A stretch of DNA of 15,218 bases from DAXETY01 sp051155755 (GTDB lineage: Bacteria; Desulfobacterota; Desulfobacteria; Desulfobacterales; SG8-13): contig DAXETY010000069.1 in assembly GCA_051155755.1 (NCBI GenBank), forward strand, positions 1-15,218, in the 5' to 3' direction. The number at the start of each line of letters is the position of its first letter. Position 1 is the stretch's first letter. Positions 5,417-11,637 of this stretch are shown here, in pieces. The position numbers and the translations under genes were made by a program. A model generated the notes under the pieces. The model was not told where the DNA came from and ran no database searches. It saw only the letters and a program-made list of their open reading frames with translations.

Positions 5417-7048
5417 CTACCAGTGGCGGGGTCCGCGGCTGCTGTCGGGATGCCGGCCGTTGTCGCTGCGCCGGCGTTCTGAAACCCTCGCGGCTTCATC
5501 GTCTGATCTAGCTTTGCGGAGTTGTTTCATCGGGCGCGGATTTCCGCTCGCACGCTCCTGCGGCCGGGCGTGGTTCCTTAGAATCGTCCCGGCCGGGCGC
5601 GACCCTGAAGATTTGCCTTCCGAAAGCCGCATGCCGCGGTCTGCGTCCGGGCTTTGGCGCTGTGCCGGCGGCGTTTGCCGCCAGTCGGATCTTTTACTCG
5701 GCCGGTCCACAGCCGGCCGGCGGGAGGATGTGTCCGGAGCCGGCAGCGACCGCCGCGACATCTGTACCGGCGGTCCGGATGTCTTCGGGCTTCGTACCGT
5801 ATTTTGAAGGCTGTGGTCCGGTATCCGGAGTCTGTCGAAGCGATCCTCCTGGGGCCGCGGACGTATGGCCCTCTTTGCGGGCGGCGCCGCCGGTCCCGGG
5901 GTTCGCTGCCGCGGTGGCTCCAGCCGTTGGATGCGTTCGGCCCGGTGCCGCTGGGGAACATTTTGGCGCGCCGTTTCCGAAAGCGGCTGAAAATGCCTGT
6001 CACCGTGCCCGCCGCGAAAATCGTGCGGACCGGCGATGGGGTGCGGCCTGGAGGCGGCGCGGTCCCGGCGCGTCTGGAAGCTCGCCTCCAGCCGATTCTC
6101 CCACCGGCGGTCGTAGCGGTAATGCCAGCGCTGATGGGCGTAGATCGGATCATAGACCGCCCGCCTGGCCTGCGGCGAATACCAGGGGTAGATTCCCCGC
6201 TGGAGATGTTTCCGCGCGTAATAATCCCCGTAGTAATAATGCCGGTGCCGCGGGCGCAGGAACAGGGCATCGTCGAAGATGTTCAGGCTGATGACGACGC
6301 CGGGGGAAAACGCAAAGGCCGCCCTGAAGTACGACCGGTGGGGGATGTAAACCGGCGCATACAGAATTCCGCGGTGGATCACCGTGTAATCCCAGTACCC
6401 GCTCACGAACAGGTACCCGCGGGGGGTCCAGAGAGAACCGGCCGGCACCCAGATCCAGTCCGGGTGCACGAGGCTCCAGTAGCCCGGCCGCCAGGCGTAG
6501 CGTGCCCCGACCCATACCCAGCCGCCGGGTATCCAGGTGTGATCTGAAGAAGGCGCAAGACTGCTGGGGCCGACTTCCACCGATTCGGGCGGCGCGGGCA
6601 GATAGGCCGTCCGGCTTTCGTCCGCACCGGCCCAATAACCCGAAATCCATCGATATCCGCTGGTCGAAGGGGCCCAGTAGCCCGAAACCCAGTAGCGGCC
6701 CGGCGGCGGAACCCGCCAGATTCCGCTAACCCAGATAAAGTCGCTGCGATCCTCATCCCAGGCCCAGTACCCCGGAATCCACTGTACGTCTCCCTCGGGC
6801 TTGCTGCTCGGCGGGACCTCCTCGATGCGCGCAGGCGGCTTGGCGGGCGCTTCGATCCCCGGCTCCGGATCCAGACCCACGGCCTCTGCAAATGCCTCGT
6901 GTATGGGACCCGAGGCCAGCACCTGCACATCACCGGCCACCCCGGCGTCCGCCGGGGCCGCTGCAATCGGCGGTAGGCCGACAGGCGCTCCGAGCAGCAC
7001 CAGCACCCCAACTTTCAAGAGCCATTGGAATTTCCTTGTCTTTGGCAT
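5417..7048 (-). CDS. secreted YXWGXW repeat-containing protein with Arg/Pro-rich tail
   Basis: The start is ATG 7048, with AAGGGG 7 nt upstream; the open frame extends to 7195 but the extension has no RBS and does not look coding. The product is 543 aa. Residues 1-29 form a signal peptide (MPKTRKFQWLLKVGVLVLLG then APVGLPPIAAA). From about 86 to 220 come six to seven aromatic repeats of the form W-I/V-x-G-Y-W (WIPGYW, WVSGIW, WVSGYW, WISGYW, WIPGGW, WRPGYW, FVSGYW), which define the YXWGXW family. A Tyr/His-rich segment follows (about 265-310), then about 230 residues of low-complexity Arg/Pro/Ser sequence. The family is exported and of unknown function; a surface or outer-membrane location is inferred. 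The gene is monocistronic and very GC-rich, so both opposite-strand and out-of-frame ORFs over it are shadows. Confidence 0.85.
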   Translation of the reverse strand: MPKTRKFQWLLKVGVLVLLGAPVGLPPIAAAPADAGVAGDVQVLASGPIHEAFAEAVGLDPEPGIEAPAKPPARIEEVPPSSKPEGDVQWIPGYWAWDEDRSDFIWVSGIWRVPPPGRYWVSGYWAPSTSGYRWISGYWAGADESRTAYLPAPPESVEVGPSSLAPSSDHTWIPGGWVWVGARYAWRPGYWSLVHPDWIWVPAGSLWTPRGYLFVSGYWDYTVIHRGILYAPVYIPHRSYFRAAFAFSPGVVISLNIFDDALFLRPRHRHYYYGDYYARKHLQRGIYPWYSPQARRAVYDPIYAHQRWHYRYDRRWENRLEASFQTRRDRAASRPHPIAGPHDFRGGHGDRHFQPLSETARQNVPQRHRAERIQRLEPPRQRTPGPAAPPAKRAIRPRPQEDRFDRLRIPDHSLQNTVRSPKTSGPPVQMSRRSLPAPDTSSRRPAVDRPSKRSDWRQTPPAQRQSPDADRGMRLSEGKSSGSRPAGTILRNHARPQERASGNPRPMKQLRKARSDDEAARVSERRRSDNGRHPDSSRGPRHW

Positions 7049-7503
7049 GGATATTCCCCTTGTCGTTCGATGTCTGGGCCTGCTCAGGCGGCCCGATCCG
7101 TCCGATGTCCCGATGCAGTGATTCCGGCCCTTGTTTCGATGTCCGCAACCGTTCAGACGCACCGCACCCGTTTCGGGTTTACACGATTGCGGCATCTGCG
7201 GCCGAAGTCATTTTTGTTTCGTTGTAACCGAAGCTGTGGTGTAAGCGGGTGGTTCCGCAAATCATGTCCAGTGTAATTCGCGGCGGTATCTTCGAATACA
7301 CAATCAACCCCATTTCAGAATCGATTTGCATTCTCTAAAAAAATCCTGTTTCCCCGGACTACCGCTATACCTTCTCCGGTGAAAACAATTTCCGGTTGCC
7401 GACTTTTTGGGAGCGCGGCCGGATAATGATTGACGAAAAACACCGGCAGGTGGTCGAAGCCCTGACCGCCGACTGAATTGTACCCGTCACAGAAGGACGG
7501 GAT
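7049..7503. other. intergenic region with a coding-like remnant at 7339-7476
   Basis: This 455-bp gap separates the divergent YXWGXW and MerB-like genes and must hold both promoters, but I find no convincing -35/-10 pair in it. From 7339 to the TGA at 7474-7476 the plus strand reads NPVSPDYRYTFSGE and ends in DEKHRQVVEALTAD, with the C/G-ending codons typical of genes here. It is preceded in frame by TAA (7336-7338) and has no start codon. In the same frame a short reading begins at ATG 7264. It looks like the 3' end of a decayed gene that I do not recognise. Confidence 0.35.
7483..7501 (+). promoter_or_regulatory. hairpin covering the RBS of the MerB-like gene
   Basis: CCCGTC (7483-7488) and GACGGG (7496-7501) form a perfect 6-bp stem with a 7-nt loop, ending 2 nt before the ATG at 7504. 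The Shine-Dalgarno AGAAGGA lies in the loop and 3' arm. Folding would limit ribosome access, so the hairpin may tune translation. It also follows the in-frame TGA at 7474 by only 6 nt, but its loop lacks the GGU expected of a SECIS. Confidence 0.4.
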
Positions 7504-8205
7504 ATGGAGAACTCCAGCCGACTGGACAGAACCTTTCAAATTATCCTGAAACACATGATTGAAACCGGACAGGCGCCCCACTACACGGAAATCGCCTCCG
7601 AACTGGGCGTCGGCGTCGAAGAGGGGCGCAAGGCACTGCATGAACTCTTCTCCGAAGGGTTTCCGGGCTGGTTGCTGCCCAACACCGACTACGTCGGCTC
7701 CTTTCCGCCGTTCAACAATCTGCCCATCCAGTACCGCATTACCATCGACGGCCAGCAGAAGTGGTTCGGCCAGTGAGGATTCGAATCGCTGGCGGTCAGC
7801 TGGCTGTTTCCCGGAAAGTTGGTGCAGATCGATGCGCCCTGTCTGGACTGCGGCAAGCCGGTGCACGTGGAAATGAAGGACGGCGCCATCTTGAAGGCCG
7901 AACCGGATGGAATCATGGGCTACGTGTCGGTGCCGTTCCGGGATTGGTTCAACGACCTTCCCTATGCCTGAAGCACCATGAACCTCTTCCGGTCGGAAGA
8001 GCATGTACGCAACTGGAGCGGTTTTAAAGCCGGCACCGAAGCCGGCATCAACAAGCTGTCCGACATCGCCGGGCTTTTTTCCATGGACTTTTTCACCCGG
8101 CGCTCGGAGTCCGATTACGCTTCGCGCATGCACGACTATCTGCAGGAATTTGTCGGGGCGTTGAAGAACATGGGCTCCTTCTGGCATCCGCCGGAGCAGA
8201 AATAA
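7504..8205 (+). CDS. MerB-like (organomercurial lyase family) selenoprotein with two Sec codons
   Basis: This is one continuous 233-codon frame from ATG 7504 (AGAAGGA 6 nt upstream) to TAA 8203-8205, interrupted only by TGA at codon 91 (7774-7776) and codon 156 (7969-7971). Residues about 7-53 form the N-terminal winged-helix-like domain of MerB proteins (LDRTFQIILKHMIETGQAP ... YTEIASELGVGVEEGRKALHELF). Then come WFGQ-U-GFESLAVSWLFPG, DAPCLDCGKPV, GYVSVPF, and YA-U-STMNLFRSEEHVRNW. From memory of E. coli MerB, U91 aligns with Cys96, Glu94 with Asp99, Cys113 with Cys117 and U156 with Cys159. These are the residues that bind and protonolyse C-Hg bonds. Both TGAs have SECIS-like hairpins at the right distance. 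The gene appears monocistronic with a terminator. Activity on mercurials is inferred. The alternative, a doubly broken pseudogene, would not explain the positions of the stops. Confidence 0.82.
7777..7800 (+). promoter_or_regulatory. bSECIS-like hairpin for Sec91
   Basis: After TGA 7774-7776 there are 15 nt to a 5-nt loop GCGGT (7792-7796), closed by GCTG (7788-7791) and CAGC (7797-7800). The G-rich loop containing GGT and its distance from the UGA fit bacterial SECIS elements, but the stem is only 4 bp, so on its own it would be weak evidence. The hairpin lies inside the coding sequence, as bacterial SECIS elements must. Confidence 0.55.
7972..8001 (+). promoter_or_regulatory. bSECIS hairpin for Sec156
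   Basis: CTCTTCC (7984-7990), loop GGTC (7991-7994) and GGAAGAG (7995-8001) form a perfect 7-bp stem. The loop begins 19 nt after the TGA at 7969-7971. E. coli fdhF has the same GGUC tetraloop 18 nt after its Sec UGA, where the loop bases are read by SelB. The match in loop sequence, stem and distance is close. Confidence 0.78.
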
Positions 8206-8256
8206 AAGAAAAAACACTTAGGAGCCGCAGATTTCTGGCATCCCAAACCGACGTGG

Positions 8257-8293
8257 AAAACGGCAGGGCCGATGAAGGCGCTGCCGTTTTTTC
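8257..8293 (+). terminator. rho-independent terminator after the MerB-like gene
   Basis: AAAACGGCAG (8257-8266) and CTGCCGTTTT (8281-8290) are perfect 10-bp inverted arms around a 14-nt loop. The 3' arm runs into six Ts (8287-8292). It lies 52 nt after the TAA at 8203-8205. The A/T symmetry means it could act on both strands. Confidence 0.75.
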
Positions 8294-8299
8294 GGCAAT

Positions 8300-8544
8300 G
8301 GGGTCGGGCCTAGCCAAGAACTTGTTTTTATTCAAATATAATGAATTTTTTGCCCCTTTTTGGTACCTATAATAGGTTTTTTGAGGCAAAAATCAGATAC
8401 GTAAGCCTATCGGTATGAGGGGAAAAGATCACTGGCGCCTTATCAGTTCAATTTTGGGGGCTAAATTGGCAATATACGGCTTCAGAATCGATCATTTTAG
8501 GGACAAACACTAGTAATATCTGTTACTTGTCATGGCCCGACCCC
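8300..8544. mobile_element. 245-bp non-autonomous element with terminal inverted repeats
   Basis: GGGGTCGGGCC (8300-8310) and GGCCCGACCCC (8534-8544) are exact 11-bp inverted repeats. The similarity continues inward imperfectly: TAGCCAAGAAC against ATGACAAGTAAC. Inside is a long hairpin: TTTTTGCC (8347-8354) pairs with GGCAAAAA (8385-8392) around the 13-bp palindrome ACCTATAATAGGT (8365-8377). The right 142 bp recur, diverged, at 3475-3616. No transposase is encoded within. The ends and structure suggest a MITE or REP-like element. I see no clear target-site duplication. It fills most of the gap between the MerB-like terminator and the convergent gene ending at 8631; nothing else is seen there. 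Confidence 0.5.
8403..8544. repeat. diverged dispersed repeat, copy B
   Basis: This is the counterpart of 3475-3616, aligned without gaps over 142 positions with about 97 matches by eye. Its right end coincides exactly with the terminal inverted repeat of the 8300-8544 element, which identifies the repeat as that element's right part. Confidence 0.6.
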
Positions 8545-8642
8545 CTGATCTCTACATTGTTTCGCGCGGCAAGGAATTCTATTGGGGAAAAGAAGAAACG
8601 AAGAAAATCATTTCCGCCTTTTCACCCAAGCTACAGGCCTAA
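8532..8642 (+). pseudogene. possible 5' remnant of a REP-associated Y1 transposase
   Basis: A 36-codon frame begins at ATG 8532 and reads MARPPDLYIVSRGKEFYW to a TAA at 8640-8642. RAYT-type Y1 transposases typically begin MARP-x-R-I and have a YHVxxRGN motif shortly after. Here MARP is followed by LYIVSRGKE, as if about ten residues were lost. The ATGGCCCGACCCC that encodes MARP is part of the right terminal repeat of the adjacent element. No RBS is evident and the rest of the gene is absent. Resemblance rests on a few residues only. Confidence 0.28.
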
Positions 8643-9302
8643 GAGTTTTTTCGACAAGCTGTGCAAGTCGGAGTTTGCCAGTGCGACTACTTTTTTCTTG
8701 ACCGTCCGGGAATAATACTCCTGTTCAGTTTTTGTCAGGGGATGACCTCCCAGTTTCTTTTTGAAGAGTTCTTTTTGCTTTGGCGAAAAAACCTGAGACA
8801 AGGCGTACTCCAGGGACAACTCCTCGTGCTGTTCTTTACGCCGCCGGTCTTTTTCCGCCTTTTTCTCGAAGTAAAGTTCAAACACATTTTTCAATCGCTG
8901 CGGATCGAGTGTTGCATCATCTAATTCGAGTGGGCGATTATTCACCAAATGGTTTTTCCAGGTCTCAACCATTTCTTTGTCTTTTGGGGAAAGGTCTTTT
9001 TTGAACTTGCTCCACCATGAAAACGACAGGTGGTAAACAGCGAAAATTGCCCCGGATAAAAGGATCAACCTGTGAAAGCGTTCTTTCTGTTTTTTTCCTG
9101 GTAACTGCTTTTCCACCTTTTCCGGTGTGAACTGAAACTTTTCCGATGCATTGGCCAGCAATACGGGAAAACCTTCCCAGAGCCGCTTATCACTGCGCTT
9201 GGCGACCTCAGCCAGGATTTGGTTGATATCCAATTCTTCGGCCGTTTCAAACAAGGAAAAACCGAATTTCGATAAACCGGCCAACAGCTGTCTTTCATCC
9301 AT
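8631..9302 (-). CDS. unknown basic, helical protein, partner of the nucleotidyltransferase gene
   Basis: The start is ATG 9302, behind GAGG at 9 nt and overlapping the upstream gene's last codons by 8 bp; an alternative start at 9317 would add five residues. The product is 223 aa. I do not recognise a named family. The N-terminal part (MDERQLLAGLSKFGFSLFETAEELDINQIL) and the region to about residue 75 are helical. A hydrophobic stretch HRLILLSGAIFAVYHLSF (about 77-94) could be a buried helix. The C-terminal segment VFSPKQKELFKKKLGGHPLTKTEQEYYSRTVKKKV (about 172-206) looks like a compact lysine-rich helical module seen in partners of small nucleotidyltransferases (recollection, low certainty). 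The gene order and overlap mirror the pair at 419-1904 and suggest a toxin-antitoxin-like unit. Codon use is AT-richer than the genes at 10.3 kb onward. Confidence 0.75.
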   Translation of the reverse strand: MDERQLLAGLSKFGFSLFETAEELDINQILAEVAKRSDKRLWEGFPVLLANASEKFQFTPEKVEKQLPGKKQKERFHRLILLSGAIFAVYHLSFSWWSKFKKDLSPKDKEMVETWKNHLVNNRPLELDDATLDPQRLKNVFELYFEKKAEKDRRRKEQHEELSLEYALSQVFSPKQKELFKKKLGGHPLTKTEQEYYSRTVKKKVVALANSDLHSLSKKLLGL

Positions 9303-9810
9303 AAAGCTTTTCCTCACGCAACAATTCCAGGAAATGATCCATATTGGGCCTTAATCGATCTTGAGCCACATCGTAACCAACCATCTCGTGAAAATGCCGA
9401 ACAAGCCTTTCAATATTAATCTCTGCGAGATGGGCTTCCGTCAGAACCAGGCAGTCATCGAAATCGACACTGGTTCCTCGCATTAACTTGCTGGTAATCA
9501 AATCATAGTTGTTCAAGATACCAATATAAAGATGCGAGAAATCCTTCACTGTTGTGTGCCGCCCTTCCTTGAGGGGAGACTCCAGCAGTTCGGTTGTGTG
9601 GATCCGACTGCCTCGGAAAATATCGAACTGGAAGAACTCACCGGCCCTTTTCCATCCGGAGCCAGTCACGCGATTATAACCAAGTGCCGCTAACTGTTTC
9701 GTCAGGTAGTCATGTTCTCTTACTTCAGGCACCATGAAATCGACATCCTTTGTCGAAGGTTTCACTCCCATCAGAGTCATCGCCGTACCACCGCCGGCAA
9801 CCAGGCGCAC
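9295..9810 (-). CDS. nucleotidyltransferase-like protein (DUF6036/AbiEii-like), start uncertain
   Basis: This is a 171-aa reading from GTG 9810. The core motif RLVAGGGTAMTLMGVKPSTKDVDFMV (about residues 2-27) shows the glycine-rich GGGTA turn and the KDVDF acidic pair of AbiEii/DUF6036 nucleotidyltransferases. Further on, NYDLITSKLMRGTSVDFDDCLVL (about 100-122) carries the D-x-x-x-K helix and a D-F-D-D acidic cluster. The frame stays open upstream to a TAA at 9912-9910, and the residues before the GTG (LFEILEGWNRFLKRR) look like the family's normal first helix. No ATG, GTG or TTG occurs there and no RBS fits the GTG. The true start may therefore be a rare codon, or it may have been lost to a frameshift in the A8 run near 9882-9889. 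The gene is translationally coupled to 8631-9302. Confidence 0.78.
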   Translation of the reverse strand: MRLVAGGGTAMTLMGVKPSTKDVDFMVPEVREHDYLTKQLAALGYNRVTGSGWKRAGEFFQFDIFRGSRIHTTELLESPLKEGRHTTVKDFSHLYIGILNNYDLITSKLMRGTSVDFDDCLVLTEAHLAEINIERLVRHFHEMVGYDVAQDRLRPNMDHFLELLREEKLYG

Positions 9811-9888
9811 TCGACGCTTTAGAAATCGGTTCCATCCTTCTAAAATTTCGAAAAGCCGATTTTTGTCTATTCTGTATTTAATTTTTTT

Positions 9889-9917
9889 TATACAAACTTT
9901 TGTATATATTTATACAA
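9889..9917. repeat. alternating TATACAA/TTGTATA operator-like array, 11-bp phase
   Basis: TATACAA (9889-9895), TTGTATA (9900-9906) and TATACAA (9911-9917) are exact heptamers in alternating orientation, each starting 11 bp after the last. The last two make an 18-bp perfect inverted repeat with a 4-bp spacer. They lie just downstream of the promoter at 9926-9954, within the first 30 nt of the predicted transcript. This fits an operator for autorepression of the nucleotidyltransferase operon, although neither encoded protein is an obvious DNA binder. Confidence 0.5.
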
Positions 9918-9925
9918 TTTTATGC

Positions 9926-9954
9926 ATTATATGGTACAAAAAAGCCGACGTCAA
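9926..9954 (-). promoter_or_regulatory. sigma70-type promoter of the second nucleotidyltransferase operon
   Basis: On the minus strand TTGACG (9954-9949) is followed after exactly 17 bp by a perfect TATAAT (9931-9926). This is the strongest promoter match in the window. The start site would be near 9919, giving a leader of roughly 110 nt if translation begins at GTG 9810. Confidence 0.7.
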
Positions 9955-10021
9955 TATGAATCCGCCGAAGAGTCGATATTGAGTGTCATATTAATGCCCC
10001 CGATGGGAGCCAAAAAATCAT

Positions 10022-10231
10022 TCAATTTAGATCCCTTGTAATGCTACCCGGTACCACAAACCGCCGCCAGGCTTCCGGTTCGATTTCCTGCAGCCGGACC
10101 TTCAGCCGATAGAAGCGGTCTTCATAGCACTGGTCCTTTCGTGATTCGATTTTCGCAGCTGCAAGCCCTTCCATCGCAGTAGCGCCCCATCGAGTTTTTT
10201 TATCCCCTGTGACCGCATCTGTCACACTCAT
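10022..10231 (-). pseudogene. truncated pRiA4b ORF-3 family protein
   Basis: The minus strand reads 69 codons, ending with FYRLKVRLQEIEPEAWRRF then VVPGSITRDLN and a TGA. The Y-x-LK-x-x-L-x-x-I-x-P-x-x-WRR-x-x-VP-x-x-IT pattern is the start of the plasmid pRiA4b ORF-3/IS1096-passenger family, whose members normally run about 180 residues or more, with an L-x-x-LH-x-x-I-Q helix after IT. Here the similarity stops abruptly after SIT, so the 3' two thirds are missing. The break lies next to the AT-rich promoter region of the neighbouring operon, which suggests a deletion or insertion junction. The upstream residues (from GTG/ATG 10231 to about residue 35) may not be native. Confidence 0.6.
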
Positions 10232-10288
10232 CCGTTATGATGGATTCACAATACCCAAAGACAAACAACAGCAAACCCGGTTCCGGTC

Positions 10289-10731
10289 ATGGATAAAAAA
10301 CCAAAACTTCCAGCCGCATCCTGCATTTTTTGCGGAAAAACCATTGAAGAAGTCGGCGGCCGCCGGCTGGTTGCGGCCACCATCGGCTACCGCGTCTCGA
10401 ACTGGAAATCAGCGGGGGAAGCAGGGACCACCCGTTCAGGAGCATCCAATTTCCCGAGCCGGAATCCACCTACCTGGTCGTCTGGGGTCAAAAATGGACC
10501 CCTGAAACCATCCAGCAGGCCCTTGCCACCCTGCAGGATGGCAAACGACCCTGGTTCTGCCAGAAATGCGGCAGCCGCAAATGCTCGGTATGTGGCGAGC
10601 CGCTCAATTATCCTTCCGCCGCGGATGTTCTTTATGACGATGGTACCGTCAGCCACTGCATGATCATTCCGGCGGATTTGGGCTGCATCAATCCGAAATG
10701 CAAAAAATACAGAGACCTGAACAAGAGCTGA
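10289..10731 (+). pseudogene. cysteine-rich zinc-ribbon protein gene with an internal frameshift
   Basis: The N-terminal part reads MDKKPKLPAASCIFCGKTI and on through GRRLVAATIGYR in one frame (Cys12, Cys15). From about 10395 the coding signal moves to another frame: LELEISGGSRDHPFRSIQF, then YLVVWGQKWTPETIQQAL, then WFCQKCGSRKCSVCGEPLNY, then LGCINPKCKKYRDLNKS with TGA at 10729-10731. The join is clean if CGCG at 10391-10394 is a two-base duplication of CG (giving GYRLELEISGG), or if one base is missing there. The C-terminal half carries at least three CxxC-type pairs that would bind zinc. The function is unknown. The cause may be a real mutation or a sequencing/assembly error. The 124-aa uninterrupted reading (10289-10663) is out of frame in its second half, and the 115-aa minus frame is a shadow. 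Confidence 0.6.
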
Positions 10732-10775
10732 CATGAATGACTGAAAAGAAACGTACGCAAGGAGACCCGCACCGA

Positions 10776-11327
10776 ATGAAACCTCTGCCGGAAATTGACG
10801 ATTTTCACCTGTTTCTCGCTCACCTGCTGGTCGAAATGTCCAAAAACGAAATCGAAGGGGTCAATCAGATCTTCGCGCAGCCGGAGCATCCCTGGTTTAC
10901 GAAAAAAGGACTAAAAGACAAAATCACCTCCGTTCCGTTCTGGCTCGGCAAGCTCGGTCGCTACAACATCGCTGCCGCATCGACCCACGAAAACTTCACC
11001 GATTATGCATCGACGCATGTGTTTGTGGAAAACCCCGACCGCAACGACGTGTTCGCCGACATCGGCTTTGCCAACCTGAACACTGTCTTCGGGGTCATGG
11101 TTATCTTCTTTGACGAGTACGATTCCCTGTACAAGCTCGAGCTGCACTTTCGAGTGGAGAAACCGCTGCCCTCATTCCTGCTGGATCTGGTCCGACACTT
11201 TCCGAACGAAGACCCGCAAACACACGCAAAAATTATCACCGAGATCGAGAAGATCGGCACCATTCCGATCGAAGAATTTATGGGCAGGTTCAAACAAAAA
11301 ACGCTCAACATCGTCGAACTGGAATGA
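10776..11327 (+). CDS. hypothetical protein of unknown function
   Basis: This is a 183-aa product if translation begins at ATG 10776, which has AAGGAG 11 nt upstream. An in-frame ATG at 10737 would add 13 polar residues (MTEKKRTQGDPHR) and lies 5 nt after the upstream gene's stop, so it cannot be excluded. I do not recognise the family. The protein starts MKPLPEIDDFHLFLAHLLVE and appears soluble and mixed alpha/beta, with alternating strands in the middle (IAAASTHENF, STHVFVEN, VFADIGFANL, TVFGVMVIFFDEYD, YKLELHFRVE) and a helical C-terminus (QTHAKIITEIEKIGTIPIEEFM). It contains no Cys and no transmembrane segment. The spacing suggests co-transcription with the zinc-ribbon gene. Confidence 0.75.
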   Translation: MKPLPEIDDFHLFLAHLLVEMSKNEIEGVNQIFAQPEHPWFTKKGLKDKITSVPFWLGKLGRYNIAAASTHENFTDYASTHVFVENPDRNDVFADIGFANLNTVFGVMVIFFDEYDSLYKLELHFRVEKPLPSFLLDLVRHFPNEDPQTHAKIITEIEKIGTIPIEEFMGRFKQKTLNIVELE

Positions 11328-11637
11328 ATTTCCTTAAAAAGCATCTGAAAATATCGGATCGCCCGTCGCCAAAGCCGCTTCGCTGCTGGCTTGAAATTTG
11401 GAGCACCGGCCGCTTTTGTGGTAAAATAATGATTTAACACGTTGACCGTCTCGATCGACAAACTGCGCTCCTTCAATCGCTAAGCTTGCCGTTTTTCAAC
11501 CACAGGCGGCCGTACCCGAGCTCAAAGATCAACCCGCCCATGGTGCCGGGCGATCCAACCGGCCATGACTCCAAAGTTCTCTGGTTGAAGGCGGGCCCAC
11601 AACCCTAAGCCTGTGCCAGTGAAACAGGGAGCATTCT
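11328..11637. other. intergenic region, 310 bp
   Basis: No gene, RNA or clear terminator is seen. The sequence shifts from mixed composition to GC-rich. A TAAAAT at 11422-11427 could be a -10 for the downstream pair, but no -35 sits at a proper distance. Confidence 0.3.

Noticed and set aside
5128..5511. 127-codon plus-strand ORF
   Set aside because: There is no RBS and no domain, and it overlaps a repeat and the 3' end of the YXWGXW gene.
5654..6547. 297-codon plus-strand ORF (and others at 5460-6291)
   Set aside because: These are shadows of the YXWGXW gene on the minus strand. They have odd composition and no motifs.
7474..7501. A third Sec codon: TGA 7474 in frame with the MerB-like gene, followed by a hairpin
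   Set aside because: The loop (ACAGAAG) lacks the GGU feature, the distance to the loop is short, and a good RBS plus ATG at 7504 follows, so it is treated as an ordinary stop with an RBS hairpin.
7315..8217. 300-codon minus-strand ORF
   Set aside because: It is antisense to the MerB-like selenoprotein. It has no RBS and no recognisable domain, and its openness follows from the codon bias of the plus strand.
10387..10734. 115-codon minus-strand ORF
   Set aside because: It is a shadow of the second half of the frameshifted zinc-ribbon gene, which shows several CxxC pairs on the plus strand.
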